Shown in pieces: positions 17,135 to 24,870 of a stretch of DNA of 64,000 bases. The DNA lies in assembly GCA_948356915.1 (NCBI GenBank), contig CAOJCG010000006.1, forward strand, positions 25,713 through 89,712, in the 5' to 3' direction. The number at the start of each line of letters is the position of its first letter. Position 1 is the first letter of the stretch. The translations under genes were made by a program, and so were the position numbers. The notes beneath the pieces are model-generated. The model was not told the DNA's origin, searched no databases, and saw only the letters and a list, made by a program, of their open reading frames with translations. Source of the stretch: an uncultured Clostridiaceae bacterium (GTDB taxonomy: Bacteria > Bacillota > Clostridia > TANB77 > CAG-508).

Positions 17135-18484
17135 CTATTCATCCTTTTTTAATATTTGTTTTTCTATAAATGATGTATCAAAACTTCCTCTTATGAAGTC
17201 TGGGTTTCTTATTATTTCAAATAGGAAGTCTCTATTTGTTTCTATTCCATCTACTACTAGTTCTTCAAGTGCTCTTTTCATTTTACTTATTGCTTCGTTT
17301 CTACTTGTTCCATGTGTTATTATTTTTGCAATCATTGAGTCATAGTTTGGTGGTATTACATAACCACTATATATTGCTGTGTCTACTCTTACGCCATTTC
17401 CTCCTGGCAGGTTTATTTCTCCTATTTTTCCTGGGCTTGGCATAAAGTTTTTACTTGGATTTTCTGCGTTTATTCTACATTCTACCACATGTCCTCTAAA
17501 TTCAATTTCTTTTTGCTTATATTTTAGTTTTTCTCCTGCTGCTATTCTTATTTGTTCTTTTACTAGGTCTATTCCTGTTCTTTCTTCTGTTATTGGGTGT
17601 TCTACTTGTATTCTTGTATTCATTTCCATGAAGTAGAAGTCTTTGTTAATGTCTACTAAAAATTCTACTGTTCCAAGGCTTGTGTATCCTGCTGCTTTTG
17701 TGGCTTTTATTGCAGATGCTCCCATTTTGTTTCTTAGTTTTTCATCTACTACACTTGATGGTGTTTCTTCTATTATTTTTTGATGATTTCTTTGTATTGT
17801 ACAGTCTCTTTCTCCTAAATGTACAACATTTCCATATTCATCTGCCATTATTTGAATTTCTACGTGCCTTGGGTTTCTTATGTATTTTTCTATGTATATT
17901 TCATCATCATTAAAAGAGTTTTTGGCTTCTTGCTTTACTATGTTGTAACTCATTTCCATTTCTTTTTCATTATTTACAACTCTAATACCTTTTCCGCCTC
18001 CACCTGCTGATGCTTTTAACATAACTGGGTAGCCTATTTTTTCGGCAATTTTTAGTGCTTCTTTTAAGCCTGTAATACTTCCTTCTGAACCTGGTATTAC
18101 TGGAACATCTTCTTTTTTCATTAGTTCTTTACTGTTTGATTTATTTCCTAATAAGTTTATGACCCTAGATGTTGGACCAATAAATTTTATATTTGATTCT
18201 TCACAGATTTTTGCAAAGTTTGCATTTTCTGATAAGAAGCCAAAGCCTGGATGGATACTATCTGCTTTTGTTATTCTTGCGGCTTCTATTATGTTTTTAA
18301 TGTTTAAGTAACTTTGTTTTGGGTTTGCTGGTCCTATACATATTGCTTCATCTGCTAGTTTTGTATGTAGAGCGTTTTTGTCTATTTCTGAATATACTGC
18401 TACTGTTTTTATGTTCATTTCTTTACAAGCTCTTATAATACGAACTGCAATTTCTCCACGATTTGCAATTAGAATTTTGTTCAA
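17135..18484 (-). CDS. accC: Biotin carboxylase subunit of acetyl-CoA carboxylase
   Basis: A 449-residue ATP-grasp enzyme. N-terminal NRGEIAVRIIRACKE, HPGFGFLSENANFA (about 80), the glycine-rich ATP loop KASAGGGGKGIRVV (about 160), ERDCTIQRNHQKIIEE (about 230), FYFMEMNTRIQVEHPITE (about 283) and FMPSPGKI are all in order. It carboxylates biotin on AccB using bicarbonate and ATP. Length is typical (445-455). The start is TTG, fixed by AGGAG and by the conserved N-terminus. accD follows after 3 bases. No in-frame CGG occurs. Confidence 0.96.
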   Translation of the reverse strand: MNKILIANRGEIAVRIIRACKEMNIKTVAVYSEIDKNALHTKLADEAICIGPANPKQSYLNIKNIIEAARITKADSIHPGFGFLSENANFAKICEESNIKFIGPTSRVINLLGNKSNSKELMKKEDVPVIPGSEGSITGLKEALKIAEKIGYPVMLKASAGGGGKGIRVVNNEKEMEMSYNIVKQEAKNSFNDDEIYIEKYIRNPRHVEIQIMADEYGNVVHLGERDCTIQRNHQKIIEETPSSVVDEKLRNKMGASAIKATKAAGYTSLGTVEFLVDINKDFYFMEMNTRIQVEHPITEERTGIDLVKEQIRIAAGEKLKYKQKEIEFRGHVVECRINAENPSKNFMPSPGKIGEINLPGGNGVRVDTAIYSGYVIPPNYDSMIAKIITHGTSRNEAISKMKRALEELVVDGIETNRDFLFEIIRNPDFIRGSFDTSFIEKQILKKDE

Positions 18485-18665
18485 TTTTTTTCACTCTCCT
18501 TTTTGATATTTTTAAGTTTTGATATTTTTTTCTGAATATCATAAAAACACTAAATTGCCGTTTTGGTTGGCAAACAATTCCAATTTTTGATTAAATAATT
18601 GTCTATTTAGTTACATATTAATTTCAATTTTTTTAAAAAACCAAAGCTTAAATTTTGATATTATG

Positions 18666-18694
18666 TTGATTTTCACTTGATTTTATGATATTAT
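18666..18694 (+). promoter_or_regulatory. Promoter of small orphan gene B
   Basis: TTGATT and TATTAT are separated by exactly 17 bases. Genes C and D carry the same TTGATT-N17-TATxAT arrangement. GGAGG follows at 18724. Confidence 0.7.
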
Positions 18695-18735
18695 TTTTTT
18701 GTTACTTATAACTTTTTAATTTATGGAGGTAATCT

Positions 18736-19005
18736 ATGGTAAAATTTAATGTTGATGAAATGTTAACCTATCATGAGTACTGGAAAGAAAATCTTAGTGA
18801 AGAAGAAGCAAACAAGTTAATTGCTCTTTCAAAACTTCTTTGTCATAAAGTTGTCGACAATGATGGTTATATCACAGGAATTTCACTCAGTTATCCCGAT
18901 GACTGTAATGACCTCATCATTCTAGCTAGTTTTACAAATCTTATTAATCATCCTTCTCGCTTAGATACTCATGACCTTGGTAAAACAATTGTAACCTTCC
19001 ATTAA
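18736..19005 (+). CDS. Small orphan protein B inside the FAS cluster
   Basis: An 89-residue acidic, probably cytosolic protein. N-terminal helices (LTYHEYWKENLSEEEANKLI) are followed by a strand (ISLSYPDD), a helix (LIILASFTNLI) and a final strand KTIVTF. This is the order seen in the neighbouring small proteins A, C and D. TGGAGGTAAT precedes the ATG, a 17-spaced promoter lies upstream and a hairpin terminator downstream. It faces against accC and fabZ, between which it sits. No in-frame CGG. Function unknown. Confidence 0.6.
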   Translation: MVKFNVDEMLTYHEYWKENLSEEEANKLIALSKLLCHKVVDNDGYITGISLSYPDDCNDLIILASFTNLINHPSRLDTHDLGKTIVTFH

Positions 19006-19012
19006 TTTTTTG

Positions 19013-19038
19013 TTACTACGCAACTTATTGCGTAGTAA
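19013..19038 (+). terminator. Terminator of orphan gene B
   Basis: TTACTACGCAA pairs with TTGCGTAGTAA across CTTA, followed by TTTTATTTTT. The T tract overlaps the end of fabZ. Confidence 0.9.
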
Positions 19039-19040
19039 TT

Positions 19041-19472
19041 TTATTTTTGTCCTACAATAGCAAATGTAAATTCTCCTTTGGCTGCTAATTTTCCATCTAC
19101 TGTTGCTATTCCTTCTCCTATTCCTATTGGACCTTTTCTTTTTATTATTTTTACTTCTAGTTTTAAGGTATCTCCTGGAACTACTTGTTTTTTGAACTTC
19201 ATTTTATCTATTCCACCAAATAGTGCATTTTTTCCTTTGTTTTCTTCCATTCCTAAAATACTTACTGCTCCTGTTTGTGCTAAACTTTCTGCTATTAATA
19301 CTCCTGGCATTATTGGGTTTCCTGGGAAGTGTCCTTTGAAATACCATTCTTCTTCTTTTACATATTTGTATGCCGTACAGCTTTCCCCTGGTATGTATTC
19401 TTCTACTTCGTCTATCATTAGGAATGGTTCTCTTTGGGGGATTATTTGTTCTATTTGTTGTTTATTTAACAT
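19041..19472 (-). CDS. fabZ: 3-hydroxyacyl-[acyl-carrier-protein] dehydratase FabZ
   Basis: A 143-residue hot-dog fold enzyme. IIPQREPFLMIDEV carries the start of the substrate tunnel (His of the usual HRYPFLLVD is replaced by Glu in QREPFLMID). GHFPGNPIMPGVLIAESLAQ has the catalytic His and Glu. It removes water from 3-hydroxyacyl-ACP in the elongation cycle. Length is normal. AGGAT...ATG start. It is bordered by orphan genes B and C on the opposite strand. No in-frame CGG. Confidence 0.95.
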   Translation of the reverse strand: MLNKQQIEQIIPQREPFLMIDEVEEYIPGESCTAYKYVKEEEWYFKGHFPGNPIMPGVLIAESLAQTGAVSILGMEENKGKNALFGGIDKMKFKKQVVPGDTLKLEVKIIKRKGPIGIGEGIATVDGKLAAKGEFTFAIVGQK

Positions 19473-19499
19473 TTTTTTGTATCCTTTCTTTTTATTTTG

Positions 19500-19528
19500 T
19501 TGATTTTATGTAAGTTTTGTAATATAAT
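19500..19528 (+). promoter_or_regulatory. Promoter of small orphan gene C
   Basis: TTGATT (19500-19505) and TATAAT (19523-19528) are 17 bases apart, directly upstream of AGGAGGTATC and the ATG. Confidence 0.8.
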
Positions 19529-19559
19529 ATCAATATCAAAATTATAGGAGGTATCACAT

Positions 19560-19862
19560 ATGGAATCTTTAATAACGAAATATGACCACATCTTCTTTAA
19601 TGAGTCTCGGATTAGTAAGTTAATTGATGATTACAATCAAACTTCAAAAGAAAAGCTTGATGTATTAGGAAATCTTATTAATTGCTATATCATGTCTCGA
19701 GGCTATAATAAACCTAATACTTCTCCAATGAGTATATTTATTATTGTTCCAAAAGAATTCGAACGTAATCTTGTTCAAACCGTTATTAATGACTTAGCAG
19801 GTAAACAAAATACTGCTAATATTCAAAATGTAAAAGGCAATACCTATATCTCACTTTATTAA
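19560..19862 (+). CDS. Small orphan protein C inside the FAS cluster
   Basis: A 100-residue protein. Residues 30-100 align loosely with residues 50-115 of protein D: K-L/I-x-x-L-x-x-L-I/V-x-x-Y-x-M, then a strand (SIFIIVP), a helix (NLVQTVINDL) and a final TYISLY strand. No signal peptide or cysteine motif. It has TATAAT promoter, AGGAGGTATC site and a hairpin after the stop. One in-frame CGG is read as Arg (E-S-R-I-S). It sits between fabZ and accB, on the opposite strand. Function unknown. Confidence 0.6.
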   Translation: MESLITKYDHIFFNESRISKLIDDYNQTSKEKLDVLGNLINCYIMSRGYNKPNTSPMSIFIIVPKEFERNLVQTVINDLAGKQNTANIQNVKGNTYISLY

Positions 19863-19912
19863 ACAGTAGCTAGAATTCTAACTACTTATCCATTTTATAT
19901 GGAAATATGAGT

Positions 19913-19937
19913 AAGTGGCTGGTTTTTCCAGCTACTT
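19913..19937. terminator. Hairpin between orphan gene C and accB
   Basis: AAGTGGCTGG (19913-19922) and CCAGCTACTT (19928-19937) pair with one mismatch across a TTTTT loop. It can serve both convergent genes. Confidence 0.7.
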
Positions 19938-19938
19938 T

Positions 19939-20379
19939 CTATTTAATATAAAATAGTGGTTTTCCATATTCTACTGTTTCTCCGTCTTTTACTAATATTT
20001 CTACTATTTCTCCTGCATATTCTGATTCTATTTCATTCATTAGTTTCATTGCTTCTATTATGCATAGTGTTTCTCCTTTTTTTATTGTTTGACCTATTTC
20101 TACATATGGCTTTTCTGTTGGTGATGGTTTTAGGTAAAATGTTCCTACCATTGGTGATTTTACTATTTTGTAGTTTTCGTTTGTTGTTGTTTGTTTTGTT
20201 TCTATTGTTTGTTCTTTATTTTCTAGTATTTCGTTTGGATTTTGTTTTATTATTTCTTTGATTATTTGATTGTTCTTTTTTACGCTTATTTTTATTCCGT
20301 CTGGAAATTCTAGGTTTACTTCGTCTACTTTTGATTCGCCTATGTCGGTTATTAGTTTTTTTATTTCGTTGTAGTCCAT
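19939..20379 (-). CDS. accB: Biotin carboxyl carrier protein of acetyl-CoA carboxylase
   Basis: A 146-residue carrier. A helical N-terminal region (MDYNEIKKLITDIGESKVDE) leads to a Gln/Thr/Asn linker and then a C-terminal biotinyl domain from about residue 72 (IVKSPMVGTFYLKPSP). The biotin acceptor lysine is in EAMKLMNEIES, about residue 111. BirA, encoded in the same cluster, would biotinylate it. Length is typical. No in-frame CGG, unlike its partners accA, accD and birA. Confidence 0.95.
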   Translation of the reverse strand: MDYNEIKKLITDIGESKVDEVNLEFPDGIKISVKKNNQIIKEIIKQNPNEILENKEQTIETKQTTTNENYKIVKSPMVGTFYLKPSPTEKPYVEIGQTIKKGETLCIIEAMKLMNEIESEYAGEIVEILVKDGETVEYGKPLFYIK

Positions 20380-20409
20380 TTTTGTTTTTTCCTTTCTTTT
20401 TTGGTTTGT

Positions 20410-20612
20410 GGTTTGGGTTTCCGCGTTGGGGACAGTTCCTAATCTAGCCAGATTATTTCGTTTTTTTGGCTTGTGGTGCTTCTCTATCTTGTTTCCGATT
20501 ACGAACCGTCCCCAATGCTACTTTTTTGCCTTGTTTCTGATTACGAACTGGCCCCAATGCTACTTTTCTGCCTTGTTTTCGATTGCGAACCGTCCTAAAT
20601 AGCTACTGTCTG
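20410..20612. repeat. Composite repeat family 2, copy b
   Basis: Begins GGTTTCCGCGTTGGGGACAG and ATCTAGCCAGATTATTT, then carries three tandem 42-base units starting at 20491, 20533 and 20575 (GTTTCCGATTACGAACCGTC type). It fills the gap between accB and fabF and ends at the fabF stop codon. No gene is visible. Confidence 0.85.
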
Positions 20613-20613
20613 C

Positions 20614-21852
20614 CTATTGTTCGTATTTTTTGAATATTATTGTGCTGTTGTGGCCTCCGAAGCCTAGGGAGTTTGACATTGCGGTTTTTATTTCTTGGTT
20701 TTGTGGTTCGTTTGGTACTATGTCTAGGTCGCATTCTTCGTCTTTTTCTTTGTAGTTTATTGTTGGGGGTATTAGTTTTTCTTGTATTGCTTTTATGCTT
20801 ATTACTGCTTCTACTCCTCCTGCTGCTCCTAGTAAGTGGCCTACGTTTCCTTTGCTTGAACTTACTTTTACGGTTTTACTTGCTTCGCCTAGTGCTTTTT
20901 TTATTGCTTTTGTTTCTATTGAATCATTTAGGTGTGTTGATGTTCCATGTGCGTTTATGTAGTCTATTTCTTCTGGTTTTAGTTTGGCGTCTTCCATTGC
21001 TCTTGTCATTGCTTTTGCTCCGCCTTCTCCTTCTGGACATGGTGAGGTTATGTGGTATGCGTCTGTACTAGAGCCAAAGCCTACTAGTTCTGCATATATT
21101 TTGGCATTTCTTTTTTTGGCGTGTTCTAGTTCTTCTAGTACTAATATTCCTGCGCCTTCTCCCATTACAAATCCATTTCTTTCTTTGTCAAATGGTATAC
21201 TTGCTCTATTTTTGTCAGTTGCATTTGATAGTGCTTTCATATTTTCAAAGCCTGCTATTCCTACTTCACATATTGAGGCTTCTGCTCCTCCTGCTATTAT
21301 TACGTCTTCTGTTCCTAATTTTATTGTTTTGTATGCTTCTCCTATTGCTTGTGTTGATGAACTACATGCTGTTACTATTGCCATTGATTCTCCTTTAAAT
21401 CCAAATTCTATTGCTATATTTCCTGCTGGCATATTTGCAATTGACATTGGTATGAACATTGGTGATACTCTGTTGTTTCCTTTTAGTGTGTATATTTCAC
21501 ATTGGTCTTGTATTGTTTTTAGTCCACCTATTCCTGAGCTTACATATGTTCCTACTCTTTCAAAGTCTGTATTTTCTGTATTTATTCCACTATCCTTTAC
21601 TGCTTCTCTTGCTGCTATTATTGCAAATTGTGAAGATTTATCTAATCTTTTTGCTTGTTTTGGTTCAAAATAGTTTAGTGGATTATATTCTTTTACTTCT
21701 GCTGCTAATTTTGTTTTAAAATTAGTTGTGTCGAATAATGAAATATTATCTATTCCACATTTTTTGTTTTTTATTCCTTTCCAAGTTTCTTGGGTGTCTT
21801 TTCCTATTGGAGTTATTGCTCCAAGTCCTGTTATTACTACTCTTCTTTCCAT
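20614..21852 (-). CDS. fabF: 3-oxoacyl-[acyl-carrier-protein] synthase II FabF
   Basis: A 412-residue condensing enzyme. The catalytic Cys is in VTACSSSTQAIGEAY (about residue 163). The two His are in INAHGTSTHLNDSIETKAIK (about 302) and KGNVGHLLGAAGGVEAV (about 338). NSLGFGGHNSTIIF closes the fold. It extends acyl-ACP with malonyl-ACP. Length matches FabF (410-415). AGAAAGGAAAA precedes the ATG. No in-frame CGG. Downstream lies repeat family 2. Confidence 0.96.
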   Translation of the reverse strand: MERRVVITGLGAITPIGKDTQETWKGIKNKKCGIDNISLFDTTNFKTKLAAEVKEYNPLNYFEPKQAKRLDKSSQFAIIAAREAVKDSGINTENTDFERVGTYVSSGIGGLKTIQDQCEIYTLKGNNRVSPMFIPMSIANMPAGNIAIEFGFKGESMAIVTACSSSTQAIGEAYKTIKLGTEDVIIAGGAEASICEVGIAGFENMKALSNATDKNRASIPFDKERNGFVMGEGAGILVLEELEHAKKRNAKIYAELVGFGSSTDAYHITSPCPEGEGGAKAMTRAMEDAKLKPEEIDYINAHGTSTHLNDSIETKAIKKALGEASKTVKVSSSKGNVGHLLGAAGGVEAVISIKAIQEKLIPPTINYKEKDEECDLDIVPNEPQNQEIKTAMSNSLGFGGHNSTIIFKKYEQ

Positions 21853-21867
21853 GTTTTTTCCTTTCTA

Positions 21868-21896
21868 TTGATTTTTCTTTTACTTTATGTTATCAT
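21868..21896 (+). promoter_or_regulatory. Promoter of small orphan gene D
   Basis: TTGATT and TATCAT are separated by 17 bases, matching the arrangement for genes B and C. AAGGAGGTAT follows at 21930. Confidence 0.65.
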
Positions 21897-21944
21897 ATCA
21901 ACATAACTTTATTAACCTTAAACAAATTATAAGGAGGTATTCAA

Positions 21945-22313
21945 ATGGATAATTTCATTGAAAAAGCTATTGCTGTTAAGCGGTGGTACTATGAGGAGGC
22001 AATTGCATTAAGGATAGACCATTATGGGCCTGACTATGATGTTGAAACTTTTGATTTTTGTAAGGATGCCAAAATAGAACTTCTTTCTCAGTTAGTCGCC
22101 ACATACTTTATGTATGATGGTAATATTCCTGATAAATTTTCTATTAAACTTTCTAGTTCTTATAATACAGACTGGCTTTTGGCAACATTACAAAAAATAT
22201 TTAATGATTTAGCAACTATATATAAAGTTGATTCAGTTTCACATGTTCATTCTTTAAGTATTTATAATGGATATGCAAGTGCTTATGCCTATGATATTAC
22301 ATTGTTAAAATAA
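21945..22313 (+). CDS. Small orphan protein D inside the FAS cluster
   Basis: A 122-residue protein with aromatic-rich N-terminal helices (KRWYYEEAIALRIDHYG). The later region resembles protein C: IELLSQLVATYFM, then FSIKLSS, LLATLQKIFNDL and a final AYDITLL strand. No signal peptide. AAGGAGGTAT lies before the ATG, and a strong terminator follows. An in-frame CGG is read as Arg in V-K-R-W-Y-Y. It lies between fabF and fabG on the opposite strand. Function unknown; probably a diverged paralogue of A-C. Confidence 0.62.
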   Translation: MDNFIEKAIAVKRWYYEEAIALRIDHYGPDYDVETFDFCKDAKIELLSQLVATYFMYDGNIPDKFSIKLSSSYNTDWLLATLQKIFNDLATIYKVDSVSHVHSLSIYNGYASAYAYDITLLK

Positions 22314-22326
22314 TCTTAATTGAAGT

Positions 22327-22354
22327 CCTTTACCTTTCTTATGAGAGGTAAAGG
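22327..22354 (+). terminator. Terminator of orphan gene D
   Basis: CCTTTACCT (22327-22335) pairs with AGGTAAAGG (22346-22354), then CTTTATTTTT. Confidence 0.9.
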
Positions 22355-22362
22355 CTTTATTT

Positions 22363-23097
22363 TTACATTAACATTCCTCCATCTACATGAATAACTTGCC
22401 CTGTTATGTATGAGCTTTCTTCTGAGGCTAGGAATTTTACTACGTTTGCTACGTCTTGTGCCTTTCCCATTCTTTTTAGTGGTATTGTTTTTGCTATTTC
22501 TTCTTTTATTTCTTCTTTTAGGACATCTGTCATTGCTGTTTCTATGAAGCCTGGTGCTATACTGTTTACTAGTATGTTTCTTGAACCTACTTCTTTTGCT
22601 AAGCTTTTTGTGAATCCTATTATTCCTGCTTTTGAGGCTGCATAGTTTGCTTGACCTGCGTTTCCGCTTATTCCTACTACTGATGATATGTTTATAATTC
22701 TTCCAGTGCGGTTTTTCATCATGTATGGTATGATGTTTTTTGTCATGTTGAATGTTCCTATTAAGTTTATATTTATTACATCTTCAAAGTCTTCTTTTTT
22801 CATTCTCATTAGTAGGGTGTCTTTTGTGATTCCTGCATTGTTTACTAGTACATCTATTTTTCCATATTCTTGTATTATTTCTTTTGCTATTTTTTCGCAG
22901 TCTTCATAGTTTGATACATCTCCTTGAAGGGTTAAACATTTTGCTCCTGTTTGTTCTATTTCTTGTTTTGTGTTTTTTAGGTCTTCGTTTTCTTTTCTGT
23001 AATTTATGGCTATATCATAGCCTGCTTGTGCAAGTGTTATTGCTATTTGTTTGCCTATTCCTCGGGTTGCTCCTGTTATTAATGCGGTTTTTTTCAT
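22363..23097 (-). CDS. fabG: 3-oxoacyl-[acyl-carrier-protein] reductase FabG
   Basis: A 244-residue short-chain dehydrogenase. TGATRGIGKQIA binds NADPH (about residue 8). NNAGIT (about 87), ISSVVGISGNAGQANYAASK (about 137-156, Ser-Tyr-x3-Lys catalytic set) and VNSIAPGFIETAMTD follow. It reduces 3-oxoacyl-ACP. Length is exact for FabG. The ATG follows AAAGGAAAAC. No in-frame CGG. Confidence 0.96.
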   Translation of the reverse strand: MKKTALITGATRGIGKQIAITLAQAGYDIAINYRKENEDLKNTKQEIEQTGAKCLTLQGDVSNYEDCEKIAKEIIQEYGKIDVLVNNAGITKDTLLMRMKKEDFEDVININLIGTFNMTKNIIPYMMKNRTGRIINISSVVGISGNAGQANYAASKAGIIGFTKSLAKEVGSRNILVNSIAPGFIETAMTDVLKEEIKEEIAKTIPLKRMGKAQDVANVVKFLASEESSYITGQVIHVDGGMLM

Positions 23098-23129
23098 TTT
23101 TTGTTTTCCTTTCTTTTTTAATTCTTCTT

Positions 23130-23288
23130 TTGGGCTTCCGCAATGGGGACAGTTCCTAATCTAGCCAGATTATTTTTGTTTGCTCCTTAAGTTTCTTCTC
23201 TATCTTGTTTCCGATTACGAACCGTCCCCATTGCTACTGTTCTGGCTTGTTTCTGATTACGAACTTAACTCAAAGCTAGTCTCCAGAG
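23130..23288. repeat. Composite repeat family 2, copy c
   Basis: Shares TTCCGCAATGGGGACAGTTC, CTAATCTAGCCAGATTATTT and two 42-base units (from 23207 and 23249) with copy b. It lies between fabG and the fabD stop codon. Confidence 0.85.
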
Positions 23289-24233
23289 CTACTTTTGCAG
23301 TGTTACTTCACTTATTGCTTTTTCTAAGCTTGCTGTGTCATTTATGTTTATTATGTTTATGTCGTTTGGTGGGTTCATTCTTTTTACAAATCCTGATAGT
23401 GCTTTTCCTGGGCCTATTTCTATGAATGTGTCTATTCCACTTTCTAGCATTGTTTGTAGTACTTTATCGAATCTTACTGGGCTTGTTATGTGTTTTGCTA
23501 GTATGGCTTTGATGTCGTCTGTTTCTTCATATTGTTTTCCATTTATATTTTTTATTACTTTTGTATTTGTTTTTGTATTTATTGTTACTTCGTCTAATTC
23601 TTTTTTTAGTGCTTCTGAACATTTTAATAGTTTTTCTGTGTGGAATGGTCCTGCTGTATTTAGTAACATTACTTTTTTTGCTCCCATTTCTTGTGCTATT
23701 TTTCCTGCTTCTTTTACTGCTTCTTCTTCTCCTGATATTGCAATTTGCCCTATTGTATTATAATTTGCAGGTACTACAAAGCCACTTTGTACCTTACTAC
23801 ATACTTCCTCTACTTCTTTATTTCCTAACCCTATAATTGCAGCCATTTTCCAGTTTCCTTCTGGGGTTAATTTTTGCATTATTTCGCCTCTTTTTTGTAC
23901 AAGCTTTACTCCTTCTTCAAATGATATTGCGTTTGCTTCTATTAGGGCTGTGTATTCTCCTAAGCTTAAGCCTGCTGACATTTGTGGTGTTATTCCATTT
24001 TTATGTAGTATTTCTAGTATTGCTAGACTTTGTGTTAGTATTGCTAGTTGTGTGTTTTGGGTTTCATTTAGTTTTTCTTCTGGTCCTTCAAATGATATTT
24101 GTTTTATATTAATTCCTGTTATTTTTGAAACTTCGTCATATGTTTTTCTTACCTCTTCATAAGTTTCGTACAAATCTTTTCCCATACCAATTTTTTGGCT
24201 TCCTTGGCCTGGAAATAGAAATCCTATTTTCAC
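23289..24233 (-). CDS. fabD: Malonyl-CoA:acyl-carrier-protein transacylase FabD
   Basis: A 314-residue acyltransferase. FPGQGSQKIGMGKDLYE at the N-terminus, the nucleophile Ser in AGLSLGEYTAL (about residue 90, GLSLGE instead of GHSLGE), the Arg in KRGEIMQ (about 116) and the catalytic His in LNTAGPFHTEKL (about 201) are all visible. It loads malonyl onto ACP. Start is GTG, after GAGAGGG. No in-frame CGG. It lies between birA and fabG. Confidence 0.94.
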   Translation of the reverse strand: MKIGFLFPGQGSQKIGMGKDLYETYEEVRKTYDEVSKITGINIKQISFEGPEEKLNETQNTQLAILTQSLAILEILHKNGITPQMSAGLSLGEYTALIEANAISFEEGVKLVQKRGEIMQKLTPEGNWKMAAIIGLGNKEVEEVCSKVQSGFVVPANYNTIGQIAISGEEEAVKEAGKIAQEMGAKKVMLLNTAGPFHTEKLLKCSEALKKELDEVTINTKTNTKVIKNINGKQYEETDDIKAILAKHITSPVRFDKVLQTMLESGIDTFIEIGPGKALSGFVKRMNPPNDINIININDTASLEKAISEVTLQK

Positions 24234-24296
24234 TTTTATTTCATCCCTCTCTCAAACTATTGCGAGTTTTCACTATTCACTCTATTTTAAGTTAAT

Positions 24297-24870
24297 TTAC
24301 ATATATCTTTTGGTCAATTCTTCAAATTTATTGCAAAATTGACTAATAAATTCTTGTGTATCTATATTAATTCCAAATTCTTTTTTTATTGATGTTGCTA
24401 TATTTTCAATATCTATTGAAAACTTTTCTTTATTTGTATTTATTCCTATTCCGGCTACTATATATTTTAGCTTTTCTCCTCTTGTTTTACTTTGTACTAG
24501 TATTCCACCTATTTTTTTGCCTTTATATACAATATCGTTGGGCTCTTTTATACTTAATTCTATTTTGTAAATATCTTTAAAAATATTTATTATTATTCCG
24601 TGCCATTTCAAGTGTTAAACCTTCTATTTTTTCTATATTGCAATTCATTTCTAGATAAAATGAGAAGGCTATGTTGTTTTTTTCGTCTGTATGCCATATC
24701 CTTCCGTGTGTTCCTTTTCCTTTAGTTTGTAATTCTGACATAACTAGAGTTCCGTTTTTTATATTATTAGCTTTTATTAGTCTCCATATTTCTTCTTGTG
24801 TTGAGTCTATTTGTTCATAATAGATAAAGTTTTTGGCTAATATATTAGTTTTTAGGTTTATTAATTGCAT
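24297..24870 (-). CDS. birA: Biotin-[acetyl-CoA carboxylase] ligase, +1 frameshift at CGG
   Basis: A 190-residue, group I type ligase without DNA-binding domain. The first frame has YYEQIDSTQEE, then ELQTKGKGTHGRIWH (the biotinyl-AMP loop, normally GRGRxGR-W) and runs to LTLEMA-CGG. Skipping the C gives LTLEMAGIIINIFKDIY and the second frame: KEPNDIVYKGKKIGGIL (catalytic Lys), YIVAGIGINTN. Length minus one base is divisible by three. It overlaps the ligase gene fadD-like by 26 bases. It activates AccB, so a third ACC-pathway gene needs recoding. Without it the protein ends 7 codons past the site. Confidence 0.88.
24598..24600 (-). other. CGG recoding site in birA
   Basis: Context GCA CGG AAT AAT. 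Skipping the C gives GCA GGA ATA ATA ATA AAT ATT, i.e. A-G-I-I-I-N-I, the normal helix of BirA ligases. Confidence 0.87.
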
